Source: Proales similis (taxonomy: Eukaryota > Rotifera > Eurotatoria > Ploima > Proalidae). Taken from it: DNA of 64,000 nt. This document shows positions 34,601 to 45,238 of the stretch, piece after piece. Position 1 is the first letter of the stretch. Each line of letters opens with the position of its first letter. The position numbers were made by a program, and so were the translations under genes. The stretch lies in contig JAGVRJ010000002.1 of the NCBI GenBank assembly GCA_019059635.1, forward strand, positions 2,356,001 to 2,420,000, written 5' to 3'. Under the pieces are notes generated by a model. That model worked only from the letters and a program-made list of their open reading frames with translations. It had not been told where the DNA came from and searched no databases.

Positions 34601-35113
34601 ATTCGGCTGTTGTTGGTTTTATTCATTTCATCGTCTGACTGTTTTTTGCCTTCCTCGCCCAGCGCTTCGACCGTCTTGGTCACAATCGAGCCGAGTACAT
34701 TGGACGAGCGCGCTATGAGACTAATATTCGTTGACTTGAGAGCTTCACTGCCATTCTGGTCAGCAGTTGAGCTATTTTTGCCCAATTCAGCCGACGAACT
34801 ACTCGATTCTGCTTGAGGGTCGTCATTACTTGTTTCTCGGAGCACCCTTTGATTTCGATTTCACGTCGAATAAGTCAAAAAAAGATAAACTGCGCAGCTA
34901 CTCACAAGAGCAATGTGTCGACAAAGTATTTCAATGTGTTTTCGATTTCGGCTCCCGAATTGCTCACCGGCGCAGTCGAGTTGACAATGTTGTTAAAGTG
35001 CTCGTTCAAGATGCGAATTTTGGCGGCGACTACATCGATCGAACGAGATTGATCAAAGTTAAGGAGGAGAAGAGGCAGACATTCGACTCACAGGTTGCAG
35101 TTCTTGTGGCCAT
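25642..35113 (-). CDS. UNC79: UNC79, NALCN sodium-leak-channel complex subunit
   Basis: UNC79 is a very large HEAT/ARM-like scaffold that, with UNC80 and FAM155, supports NALCN, the neuronal sodium-leak channel. The gene spans 9.5 kb in some 25-30 exons with introns mostly 45-75 nt; the coding length (about 2,600 residues) fits the family. The first exon is tiny (ATG at 35113). Family blocks occur in order: ENTLKYFVDTLL, LLESLPYTIANTLSSFSREL, MLFHYWPRLNP, the zinc-like CIDPLFTV and PPYYMCNECYREM, LLSRFGCYLILSLVSPE, AMVLQWFH, SWEFFLKRF, RHFLRCVLHQLAGNQIFYQL, IAYPIPINSGHYICEHIF, KEFVECIDHIRFLSWLLIGS, FWTKITPGILQLLSQTKV and KCLQRLQYKVAMIEMQSS at the C-terminus. The match to vertebrate UNC79 is very clear throughout. 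Confidence 0.95.
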
Positions 35114-38100
35114 GATTTGATTTATCGGCGCAATCCGAGCACGATTTCAATTCATCCAGCAAGCATTTTAATCATCAAAATGAATGCAGTGACTACTCTA
35201 GAAGAAAGAGTAGGCAATAAGCCATATGAGCCATGCGAAAGCAAAATGGATATTCGGGAGAAAAAAAATTAATTAAACAGCCATATTCCCAATTTATGAT
35301 AAAAAGCAATCGAGAGGGATGGTGAAAGATGACTCAATCGAGAAATGAGACTGAAAACGAACGAGTAAAATGGGCCTATGCGTTCAATGGGTGATAACGA
35401 GATGAGAGAGAAAAGAGATATATAATCGGGAAGACCATGCACGATGCTTTGTTGGAAAGCAATCGATTCGAGGATTCTCAGCTTAGCTTTGGTCGCAGCT
35501 TCTGAAGCTTTCTCACACAATTCTACTTCAGCGGCTTGTTGGGTGAGTACCAAACAACGCAGGCCCCACTAGATGGCTGCAACTGAACCGCTTCCGCATA
35601 TTGCGTTGGAAGCCGCGTGAACTGGCTTATCTAATCTTGTGAAGAGCAGTCGTGCTGCGTGCTCGCTCGCGTTTCGGCTATGAATTCCGCGTCATGAATT
35701 TTGATATGGATGGTGATTTCTCATTTAGGCGAGCCTGATCCTCGCTTTTATCTCGTTGGCTCTTGCGGTACCACTCCTCGCAACAATGAATTATTCATCA
35801 ATCTTATTCGTGATCATTTAAGAAAATAGAAATATAAGAATAGCAAAATACGCCAAATATGCATTTGCGGCTCGAATGCACTTACGCCTGTGCTGCGACC
35901 ATCTCAGGCCGATGGTGATGGGCGCAGTACGCCTTGGATGCGGGAGATGAAGATAAAAAGAAATTATGCCCGGGCTCAAGTTTTTTCCGTTCTGGATGCC
36001 TTTGACGGGCGATGCTCGGCGAGGCTGCGCCAACAGTGGCAATAGCAGCAGATCTAATAATTAAAGATTGAAATATGCATATTGAAGCGAGTCGATGGGG
36101 GCCCAAAAACTCCGAATTGGCTGAGAGAATAATTCTGGTTTCTAATTCTAATTATCATTTGCCGCTCTGTCTTGTAAAGCAAGAGCATCCTGCTCAAATT
36201 AACCGAGTTTTTTTCTCTTCACGGCCTTAACATGCTTATGTGAGTGAGCACGATTGCTCGTTTAAAAGCTTAAATGCAAGAGAGAAAGGCAAACGTGGTT
36301 ACAACAGCTCTGATCAGATTATTTTGGACCCATCATTCGTCGAGCCATTCATCAGCAAACTTGCTCTCATTAGTAAAGCACACACAGCAGAGCTGAGCAG
36401 AGTCTGAAATCGCTTTTCTCAACGTAGCGTTCGTTCTGAGGCGCTTTCAATTGCAGCTGTCTTCTCTTTCCCTCTCTTTGCTTGCTCACTTTGCTCGAAG
36501 TCTATGCATCTGGGTCCCAAAAAAGACGGGCTACTAATTCGCGGTTTGCTTTCAATTTTAGTGTCGAGTGAATGGTGTCTAGCTACTGAACTGAAAATGC
36601 TCTCACAATCGAATGTATATTCAAAACGCAATTTCCTTTCAATTCTTTATGCTTTATTGTGAAAGCTCAATATCTGGACTTGGCTCTAGCGTGTAAAGAA
36701 CTCTTCCTACTTTGGCACATATGTCGGCTGGTCGGCGCTCACTTGACGCCTTGCAATCATATTCCCCATGGAATGAATAATTAAAGCGCACATAACCTAA
36801 TTTATTGCTTGAGTGTTTCATCATATTGAGCTACTGCGATTGTAAGGGATTGCGAATTGGGAGAAGAAAGCGAGAAAAAGAGAGAGAGCGAGAGAAAGAG
36901 AGAAAAATGATGAAAGAGCGAAAGATAGAAATGTATTGCAATTTAGCTCGATTTTGTGCTGCTAACTTGACGGCGCCCTACAGCTCAATGACAAAAATCG
37001 AAGGCGATGAAATAAGATAAAAGGAGAAATAATAGATCGGAGAGCTCGGTTAACAAGCACGGATTGCTGACTAGAATGGAAACGGTTTTCATCGCCGGCT
37101 TCATTTGATTAGCTCATGAGGCGAGCGCTCTCAATTTCATGTTAGAAGAGATTTATGAGATTAGCGGACAGTGTTTAGTGATAAGGCGTATCGCAGGCGT
37201 TCGATTACGCTTGCGTGGTAATTAATTTATTGAATCGGCCCAAGTCATGCGAAAGTTTCATTTGTCTAATTGCCACGCTCTTTCCTAATAATGCCGAGTT
37301 TGAATGCAGATTTCTCCAACGTGAACATTTGTCTAAACCGACCGGAGAGGTTTTCAGCTCCAAGCCGAAATAATAGTCGACATGAAACACAAATAAATTG
37401 AGACGCTCGGGCGATTCTTGCTGCTGCCTCTAAACAATAGCTCAGATATACTTGAAACAGGGCTCGGCAGCAGCTCCCAAGTATAAAAATGAAAAAAAAA
37501 AAGAAGGAAAATTGAAAAATAAAAAAAAGAGTTGACACTGAATAAAATCGATCTGACAATTCGCACATAACAAGCAATCATCCGTTTTCTAAATAGCTGA
37601 TGACGAGCAAGCTCATCGAGGCAGATAGAGCGACAACTATGCATGCATGCTTGTTTGTTGTTGACTGCAGCGGCGCTCTTCTTCTTCATTCGAACCAGCG
37701 AGCAAGCGGACCAATTTGTCTAGTCATCTTGGCTCTTGGCTCTCGGTTTCTTTCTGATTAGCGATGCCTAGTCAGCTTGCTATTAATTTGTCAGCATAAT
37801 AGCGCATTCTATCCGACTGTTGTTATCATTGTCGACCGGCTTAAACTGCTTGCAGCTTTATTCCACACTCATCCGGTCGGCGGTGTCGGTCTATTTAACT
37901 TTGCATCAAGCTATCTAATAAACATTCAGCCTTCCATACTTTTTCTTCTCTTCGAGCCGAAATTTCTTTCATGCAGCCAAAGCATACTTCCAATCGCGTC
38001 CAAGTGACTGAAAGCGGAAATTAGAAGCCCCTCAGACGCGTGTGGTGCTGAGCATTGCATCGTCAAATCTGTAAATACTGATGGAATTCAAGCCTAGCAG

Positions 38101-38526
38101 TTGCGCTCGTCGCCCTCTTTTCATCGATAATCAATTTTGCTTGGCTTGGTGCAACTCGCCACCCTTCTCTATGGCCCTTCTCATTCCATCAATTTGCTTC
38201 GTTTTCGCATCTTGTCTCATCTAATAGCTTCTCTCATTCAGACATGAGGCCCTGTCAATTTTCATGCACTTAGCGTTTTGACATAAAGGACCAACCAAAA
38301 ACGTTATTTTAGATCATCATTGTCACTTGGCTTCTTAAATCGTTAACATAAATCATTTAGGTCCAAACTCTTCTCATGTTTTTCCTCTCATAATTTCTGC
38401 TTATTTAGTAAATTTCTTAAACGCCCGAAACAAATTTTGAAGCCGAACGTGTCAGTTTTTAGTAGAAAATGGAAAGAAAAAGAACAACAAACCGGAGCTG
38501 GTTATTACAAATAATCGCCACAGAAA
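35114..38526. other. 3.4-kb gene-poor interval
   Basis: The longest stretch without a supported gene. It holds AT-rich DNA, a purine-rich run (about 36860-36930), many short overlapping frames on both strands, and AATAAA words. One minus-strand frame (35269-35553) has a coding-like start but opens with TTG, lacks any internal ATG and matches nothing I know. It may hold UNC79 promoter elements or noncoding RNA. Confidence 0.4.
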
Positions 38527-39812
38527 TTAGCAATAAGTCCATTCAAGATGCTCTGGCGGTCGGCAACTGCTCGGGCAAACGATCGAAAAAGGTCTGTGAT
38601 TGTTTTGGGCGCCAGGCTGATCGCAGCAAGCTGTACAGCCGACGAAGCAGCCGTTGTCACGAATGCGCCTAGTTGGCCACGGTTGTCCGCCAAGCTCAGC
38701 GCAGCAGAAGCTATCGTGAGCTGTGCCGTTCTTGTACATGAACTCCGCAAAGAATCTGGTGAGAAGGTGCTGGTCACGACCTTTAGGACTGCTCAGACCC
38801 GGATTGTAGTGCTGAGCAATGTAAACGTTGGTGAGAATGTTGAATAAATAGACGCCCAGCTGTCGATTGCGTGAGTTGGCGAATCCCCAATATCCGCCTA
38901 CAATTGGTATATTGTGGACTGGCATGTCTGAAACCGACCGAAACCAACAGCAGAATTGGAGAAATTCAATCGAGAAAATTAGTTCATGTTGCGTCTCTTA
39001 TTCATCGTTCACTCACCTCGCATTGAGTGAAATACGGTGCTCGAATTGAGCCATACGCTAACGGAATCTATTTCACGTTGTGATATCCAGGCGTCCGTAT
39101 CACGACTAGCAGTGAAGTCGACGAATGAGTCGCCGATCGGTAGCCAGCGCCAGGTCATTCCATGCATGTAAGATGCGTCCCAGTTGCGGCTGGTGTCGTA
39201 AGGAAGATTTTTCACATCGCAAAAGTCGACCAGGTCCAACAAGTGTCCGCTCGTTTTATCCTTGAGACATTCGAGTTGGCATATGAATGAGCGATCTATC
39301 GAGTCGTCGTGGTGAATTCGCATCACCCAGCCAGGATACCTCTGCTTGGCGATCGCAACCAAGTCAAGCAAATATTTATAATAAAAATCGTTTTGTCCAT
39401 AAAGAGAATAGGACAACACTTTAAGATTGCGACCTCGTCTCAGCGAGCTGTACAGATTGCAAGTGAGCAGAGAGTTCTCAAAATCGGACCTGCTGATATT
39501 GTAGAGTAGACGAGCGTTAGATCGATTCGAGTATGCAACTTGATTTGGATAGGAATAGACGAGGTAGTGGTCGCTGTTTTTGATCAGCTTGATGACCTCC
39601 GGACGGCAGAGGCAGTTGGACTTGAGAACAAGCCGGGTGATGTCGAAATTGCGATTGCTGATCGGCACTACAGGCTCAGTCTGGGCAATTGTGCTCGCTA
39701 TATAGCTGAAGTGACGCCATCGATAAATATACCAGCACAGAACTACAAGACCGATGCTGGACAGTGCGATGAGCAGTCGTTTAGCTCGCTTGAGCATTAA
39801 CCCGCCGAGCAT
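38527..39812 (-). CDS. Type II membrane glycosyltransferase-like protein
   Basis: Two exons give about 395 residues. The ATG at 39812 leads a short cytoplasmic tail (MLGGLMLKRAKRL), a signal-anchor (LLIALSSIGLVVLCWYIYRW) and a lumenal domain. That domain has KVLSYSLYGQNDFYYKYLLD, the block MTWRWLPIGDSFVDF followed by the DxD-like SRDTDAWISQREIDSV, NSSTVFHSMR spliced to DMPVHNIPIVGGYWGFANSR, GRDQHLLTRF and a Cys-rich end CPSSCRPPEHLEWTYC. The DxD motif and Golgi-type topology indicate a nucleotide-sugar enzyme. I have seen this family as uncharacterised proteins expanded in molluscs and annelids; its substrate is not known to me. An in-frame TTG upstream (39827) is not a likely start. Confidence 0.7.
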
Positions 39813-40055
39813 GGTGCGGCTGTTCAAGTCTAGTTTTAGACTTGAAGCGAACTTTTCAGACGCTCGAACTAATGGTCGTTTCTAAGCGATTTCTCTTCTA
39901 ATTAATTCATGTGCCTACGTGAGCCGGCTGAGATTGGCGTACGTGCCTGCAGGTCTGCTCCGAGTTTCTCAATTTCACCCTAGAGTTTGTGTTGGTTGAA
40001 AAAACTGACAAACTCCAGTGAGTTCTAGTCAATTGTCACAACTATGCTAATGTGA

Positions 40056-40292
40056 ATGAGCCAAACTAAAAAAATATTCACCTTTATCACAGTGGTTGGC
40101 TTTTATCTAATTTGGAGTAGAGGACTTGACACACATTTGCGTTCAAAAGGCACGAAAGAAGCGCACGCGCCTCATTTTTATCGAGCGCTTCTAGACTACG
40201 ACGAAAAAGAGATGATGTTAAAAACGAACGCTGCGCCGTTATTTTTTTTTTTAATTATTCTTGCCGCTGTGATTTCTGGCGCTCACAACTAA
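40056..40292 (+). CDS. 78-residue two-span membrane protein
   Basis: The single exon runs from ATG 40056 to the stop at 40292, with AATAAA at about 40302-40318. It has an N-terminal span (KIFTFITVVGFYLIWS), a polar charged loop (RALLDYDEKEMMLKTNAAP) and a C-terminal span (LFFFLIILAAVISGAHN). No family is recognised; a small organelle or ER membrane subunit would fit. It is divergent from the glycosyltransferase-like gene and convergent with USP30. Short length leaves some doubt. Confidence 0.5.
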   Translation: MSQTKKIFTFITVVGFYLIWSRGLDTHLRSKGTKEAHAPHFYRALLDYDEKEMMLKTNAAPLFFFLIILAAVISGAHN

Positions 40293-40447
40293 AAACACTA
40301 GAAAAATAAAAAGAAATAAAATGCACGACTGTGGAAACAAGCGAATTTATTTATTAAATAATAACAATCGTAGCAATAGAACAGTGAGCAGAATATTTGC
40401 GTTTATCGGTTCAGGTAAAATGAGAGAGAGAGAGAGAGTGAGTTAGA

Positions 40448-41895
40448 TTAAGAGGTTGTAATCTTGTCATAAAAGAGCATATAAACGTTGCTATTTAGGA
40501 CTTGATTTACACCGACTGTGTGAATATCGCTGTCAGATATTTGAAGCCAACTGGACGGGTTGTTGAGCGAGCGTCTGTACACAATGAAATGACCGGAATG
40601 AGCGGTGCCAAAGTGAACTACGGCCGCCCTAAGCTCATAGAACGAGCGACTTGAAGCTTGCTTGCCGCTAGAGATTGAACTTGATTGAGAGCACTCTTTT
40701 CGCCGTCCGCCCAATAAGCCGCCAATGCCAACCTGACGAATCGAGAAGGATCGCGCGTCAAACGCTTGAACCAGCTTGCTCGAATCTGACTTGCTTGCGC
40801 CGTCTATTCTTATTTCTGTCGGAAACTGTACAAAATGGGTTTGCTTTATCATGGCCAAGCTTTGATCGGACCAACTGTTGCGTTGAATTTGAAGGCAAAG
40901 GCAGTCTGGAAGCTTAGCGATCGCTTGTCTCTTTACTACTCCGCGCGCTTTCTCGCCTCTTTTCTCTGACTTTGCACAATTCTCGCATTTCATACCGCTG
41001 AGTAGTTCGCTCTTGAAGTATTCATCTATGCACTCGTGCAGTCCAATGTGAACGCCCATCGCTGCCAGAGGACCCCTGTTCTGGGGCAGGTTTAAGGAAA
41101 GGCTGTAGAACGGCTCTAGTTTGAGCGGATACTAAACAAACAACAGACAGCTTAATCTTAATCTCGTTAGCAACTTTTTGAATTGTCTCATTTTACTTTA
41201 TAACTGCAGTCTAAACACTCGAGCTTCTGAATGAGATAGCCGTGAAACGGGTTACGCAAGTCGGCCAGACCCGAGTTTTCTCTCAGCTGTGAAGGCTGAA
41301 AGTAGTTCAATGAACGCATCGATGCTTTGGATTGGCCGATTTCCTCTTCGAGGACTTCAACGAGCAAATGAAACAGCTCGTGACAGTCATGCTCCTCAGA
41401 TCTTATGAACCAGTTGTGCGACTCGAGAGCCATTTTCAACTCATTGGCCGCATAGAACTCGAGCGAATCGTCTAAATCGCTGTTCAAGCTTCGTTGCTCT
41501 TCCAGGTGGTTAATGCGCGCAGCTATCGCTGCAAGCTTTTTGTAAAGCGTCGACTCGAGACGATTGCTCAAGAGCCAGTCGGTTACTTTATGAGATGCTG
41601 CCATTGACTGCAATATGACATTCATAAAGCATTCATTCTTGTAATTGATAAGGCCCCTAGGATGCCCTTTGAGAGCAAGTCTGAGTTAACGTTCTGATCG
41701 ATTAGAATCGGACGCCACCACATTCAGCTTACCGTTCTGTTTTGCTCGTTTCAATCGACTACCGCTCACTTGACGCGAGCTGGCCGATGGATAGAGGATA
41801 TATGCCGCAGCGGCGGCTGTTGCCATGCCGGCTACGTAAACAGTGGTAGGCACTTTGAGAAGGCCGTCAAGCATTTTGTCAACACCGGCTATCAT
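40448..41895 (-). CDS. USP30: USP30, mitochondrial outer-membrane deubiquitinase
   Basis: USP30 removes Parkin-built ubiquitin from mitochondria and restrains mitophagy. Exon 1 (ATG 41895) carries the N-terminal membrane anchor (VPTTVYVAGMATAAAAAYIL) followed by a basic patch. The Cys box GLINYKNECFMNVILQSMAA keeps the catalytic cysteine but has N-E-C where N-T-C is usual. Next come EEHDCHELFHLLVEVLEEE, a zinc-ribbon-like set (LECLDC ... CENCAKSEKRG), LPDCLCLQIQRNSWS, and the His box VVHFGTAHSGHFIVYRR with WLQISDSDIHTV and SNVYMLFYDKI at the end. All three catalytic residues (Cys, His, Asp/Ser class) are visible. Membrane anchor plus the FHGYLIQKL block separates it from other USPs. Confidence 0.92.
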
Positions 41896-42250
41896 TGCAA
41901 AACTGCTCTCGAAGCAAACAACTCAACAGAGATCGCACTAGTGTTTGTTTATTCTTGTCGCAGAGCATTGAAACTTTCGCGACAAAACAAGCTTTACTAG
42001 AAATAATAAAAAGCGCGTTCTATAGATGTTAAAATCGATTTTAAACTTTGAATTTAAAATGCGTGTGAAACTTGTTCAGTCACACATAACTGATTTTTAT
42101 TCAGTTAATCGCAGATAACAGGATTTATAGAATTAAATTCCATGATTTTACCTCCGATACTGAAAATTTCTACCAATTTGTCTACAAAAACAGATAAAAA
42201 GTGATTTTTCAAAAGAGCAACGAGCCAGCTCGTAACGCAATCAAAATCGT
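41896..42250. other. Intergenic between FkbM-like gene and USP30
   Basis: 355 bp of AT-rich DNA with AATAAA words on both strands. Nothing else seen. Confidence 0.5.
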
Positions 42251-43150
42251 CTAGTCCTTGCAGTCAAGATAGACCCAGGGCTCATTCACTCTCTTGTGAC
42301 TATGTAAAGGCTTCTGATAGAGGAATTGATGCGTCAGCACTTTGTTGACCTTTTCTGGACGAAGCCCTATGCTCCTTAACAAATCGTTTCTAATCCAGAA
42401 ACAGTTAACATTGTTGTTTTCGCAGAACACCATTGTGTAATCAAATTTCTGGGCCAGGTTGAAAAAGGCTCTAACGTTCGCTCCATGTAAATTCTTGCCG
42501 CCGTAGTAGGTGAGCTTTGAAGGACGCGGCACAGTCACACAAACAGCAGGCGGCTCAACGTTCACCTCGTGCACAATCACCTTGGGGCTGTATTCGCTGA
42601 GCACCTCCGAAATTAGCCAGTAGTCGGCAAAGTCGGTGTCCTCGCTGAGCAAGTCGAATTCTTTCGGTACATTGTACTTTCTGAACAAACTGAGAACATT
42701 GTCAGGGAGGATGATTTCCTGCTGCAAATTGATGTTTGCATTTTTGTTGCTGCCGTCCATCATGAGTCCAGTCCATCCGTATCTTTCGCGCAGATACCTC
42801 GTGTTACACTGAGTTCCATCCTGGGTGCCAAACTCCACATAGTAGCCTCCTTTCACGATTCCCAGAATGGCGAAAATCTTCTCGAGTACTCCGTCCTCGC
42901 CAAATTGCGAGAATACTTTTTTTTGACTCTTTTGTAGTGAACGGTAAAAATCCATGATTTGCATCGCCTCCGCATACTCTGGTTCCTCATGCTCTTTTCT
43001 CCAGTAGGATGGTACTTCTGCTGAAGGCATTTCTCCAGACAACGCATAATTACTCGAAAATATCTGCTGCTGGCCGTTGTTCTTAATGAAGAATAAAACT
43101 ACCAAGATAAAGGCCAGAGCGACAATCGCAGCTGCATTTCTTGAGATCAT
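42251..43150 (-). CDS. Type II membrane FkbM-like methyltransferase-domain protein
   Basis: This intronless gene encodes 299 residues. The start gives a signal-anchor (AAAIVALAFILVVLFFI) and a Gln/Ser stem, then a domain with FSQFGEDGVLEKIFAILGI, the glycine motif YYVEFGTQDGTQCNTRYLRE and WTGLMMDGSN. These match the S-adenosylmethionine-binding fold of FkbM-type proteins (x-Q-x-G-E-D-G; V-E-F-G-x-x-D-G). Further blocks are IVHEVNVEPP, YGGKNLHGANVRAFFNLAQK and FDYTMVFCENNNVNCFWIRN. Golgi-type topology suggests it modifies secreted glycans or proteins. Substrate is unknown; methyltransferase activity is inferred from the fold only. No intron, in contrast to neighbours. Confidence 0.72.
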   Translation of the reverse strand: MISRNAAAIVALAFILVVLFFIKNNGQQQIFSSNYALSGEMPSAEVPSYWRKEHEEPEYAEAMQIMDFYRSLQKSQKKVFSQFGEDGVLEKIFAILGIVKGGYYVEFGTQDGTQCNTRYLRERYGWTGLMMDGSNKNANINLQQEIILPDNVLSLFRKYNVPKEFDLLSEDTDFADYWLISEVLSEYSPKVIVHEVNVEPPAVCVTVPRPSKLTYYGGKNLHGANVRAFFNLAQKFDYTMVFCENNNVNCFWIRNDLLRSIGLRPEKVNKVLTHQFLYQKPLHSHKRVNEPWVYLDCKD

Positions 43151-43627
43151 CTTGAATTTTCGTGAATAATGAAAATTAAACTATTTTAGGGTAGAAATTT
43201 CATGCCCGATACGCTTGCCTTCACAAAAAGGCTACATAATTTGGTGGTAGCAAACCCATAAATGGTAGTGACCAAAGTTGATATAGTCACGACTCGGCAC
43301 CATTTTTCTGACCTAGTTACCTTTTTATGGGAGTTGCCTTGGACCATTTATCAACTTATCGATTAAATAATGTCCAATTTAGTACTTTCTAATGAGGAAT
43401 TATTCGATTTAAATATTTGGACTGCTGAAAATTGCCCTGCTTGTTAGCGAATAATCCGATTTTTGCTAGCTTTAAAGTCGAAATTTAATTTTATAGAAAA
43501 ATACGCATTCAGTGTGTGGCAATTTATTTCATAGGTTAACTCGTCCGAATCCTGTTCTAGCTGGTAGCTTTCGAACAGGAACTGTTATGAACATATTTTA
43601 GAGGGTAGTGAATTAATGCAATGCTGA
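43151..43627. other. Intergenic between SR copy 2 and FkbM-like gene
   Basis: 477 bp of AT-rich DNA. No gene or repeat recognised. Confidence 0.5.
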
Positions 43628-44751
43628 TTATTCGGTTTCCATTTGTTGCTTTTCTACTTGAGGAGATTGAGTTTCTGCTTGTGGAGGCTGCGAGCGTGAC
43701 CGGCTTCGTGACTTGCTTCTGGAACGGCTAGGTGAGCGGCTGCGGCTAGAAGCTGAACGAGAAGGAGACCCGTCTGAGCGCCTGAAAGATCTAAAGAATC
43801 ATATTTTGCTTGACAGTAGGATAAAGTTCGAACCATGCATTACCTTGATGTCGACCTGCGGCGTTCGTCAGCACTCGGGCTTCGTCTTCTTCGGTGACGG
43901 GAACGATCTCTGCTTCGATCCCGACTGCGGTCACGGCTACGGTCACGGCTGCGATCGCGACTTCTATCTCGGTTGCGACTGTACCTGTCGCGGCTTCGGT
44001 CTCGGCTTCGGTCTCTGCTTCGATCCCTGCTTCGATCGCGGCCTCTGTATTTGTCCCTAGATCGATCTCTTGATCTGCTTCTTCCGCCTCTATGACGATC
44101 TCGTCGTCCTGTGCGTCGATTTCGACAATCACGAGCAAAGTGGCCAGGCTCGCCGCAATCATAGCACTCTAATGCTCTTCCACCACGCTGGCCTCTGGCT
44201 GAGTCTCTAGGTTTTCCTCGGGCAAATTCAACCAGCATAGAGCTGCCCATCATGTCTTGTCCGTTCTCGGCTTTCAATGCATCCTAAAAGGCCAATGTGA
44301 TTATACCGCTCGCTTGGCGAATGCGTTATCGGATGGCGAATTAGCTAAATCTAGTCAACTCCTGGTCGCTTTAATGTGAAAACACCAGTGCCCGACGCAT
44401 CAGACCGTGTGCAATGAATCAAGCGTTTGGCTGTGAATTAACTCAATGAGAACTCAACGTTGACTCAAATACTCGATCATGAAACAAATATCAAATGCGA
44501 TCAAATAGATAAACAGCTGCTGAAACCTCTGCATCACGTTCGTCTTCAAACTCGAGAAATGCGTAAGCCGGTCCGTAACCTGTTTAGTTTGGCAGCCTAA
44601 AACGCTGTCTATTCAGAGCAGCTTTCAGTTGGTTACCTTTGTTTTTCAAATCGCATCGAAGAACCCGTCCGTATTTTTCAAACGTATGTGTGATGTCGCG
44701 CTCGGTTACGTCCCGTCCTAAATTACCAAGATACAGCTCGGCCCTTGGCAT
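43628..44751 (-). CDS. SR splicing factor, RRM + zinc knuckle + long RD/RS tail, copy 2
   Basis: The ATG at 44751 gives MPRAELYLGNLGRDVTERDI; introns fall after KNK and after ERDAE, then DALKAENGQDMMGSSMLVEF completes the RRM. The zinc knuckle is CYDCGEPGHFARDC. The tail is a run of about a dozen SRDR units, then DERRRSTS spliced to a last exon RRSDGSPSRSASSRSRSPSR and further RS, ending QQMETE with TAA at 43628-43630. Frames on the opposite strand through the repeat are shadows. SRSF7/RSZ type like copies 1 and 3; its RRM is closer to copy 3 (both begin MPRAELY and share both intron positions), so these two duplicated later. Confidence 0.9.
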
Positions 44752-45238
44752 ATTTGCTACTTTTTATTCTATGCGAACAAGTAAACTGGTTAGTTCTGGT
44801 AGACTTGATGAAAAGCATGTCCAGAAACGGCCGGTCAGGATCGCCGGTCTCAAAATACTTCGCCGAATTCTCTCATCAAAAAGCAAAGAATGGAAGAACC
44901 ACGATGCTTCTGACTTTGGTTGCACAATTAAATTGATATTTTGCATTTATTAAAAAAATCCACAGCCAGACAAGTTTATTTGTGTGTGTGTGTGGGGGGG
45001 GGGGTGGGTGTGAGCGTATACGAGCTACTCTATGTGGTGTGCTGTTTGTTTGTGACTGAGTGTGTGTGCGCATGCCGATAGATTGAGTTGAAGAATTTTA
45101 AGCCTCGTTCACACATCGACTTGATTGAGCACGACTCAATAGAACAAGTCTAAGATTCAGAGTGCGCTGGTTGCTCTTTATGGCTGCTCACTTGACCGCT
45201 TTAAATAGAATATTTTTCTTGATCTCGTCAACTCTAGA
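44752..45238. other. Divergent upstream region of two SR genes, with GT/G tract
   Basis: 487 bp separate two head-to-head SR genes. At about 44980-45012 a GT repeat runs into ten or more consecutive G and then GTGGGTGTG, a candidate for unusual DNA structure. No gene seen. Confidence 0.6.

Noticed and set aside
35269-35553. Minus-strand frame beginning VLTQQAAEVELCEKASEAAT-like sequence
   Set aside because: It opens with TTG, has no internal ATG, and no exon partners could be found nearby.
43791-44162. Long frames on both strands through the SR copy 2 tail (ATEIEVAIA-like and CDRDFYLGCDC-like)
   Set aside because: They are frame and strand shadows of the SRDR-unit repeat.
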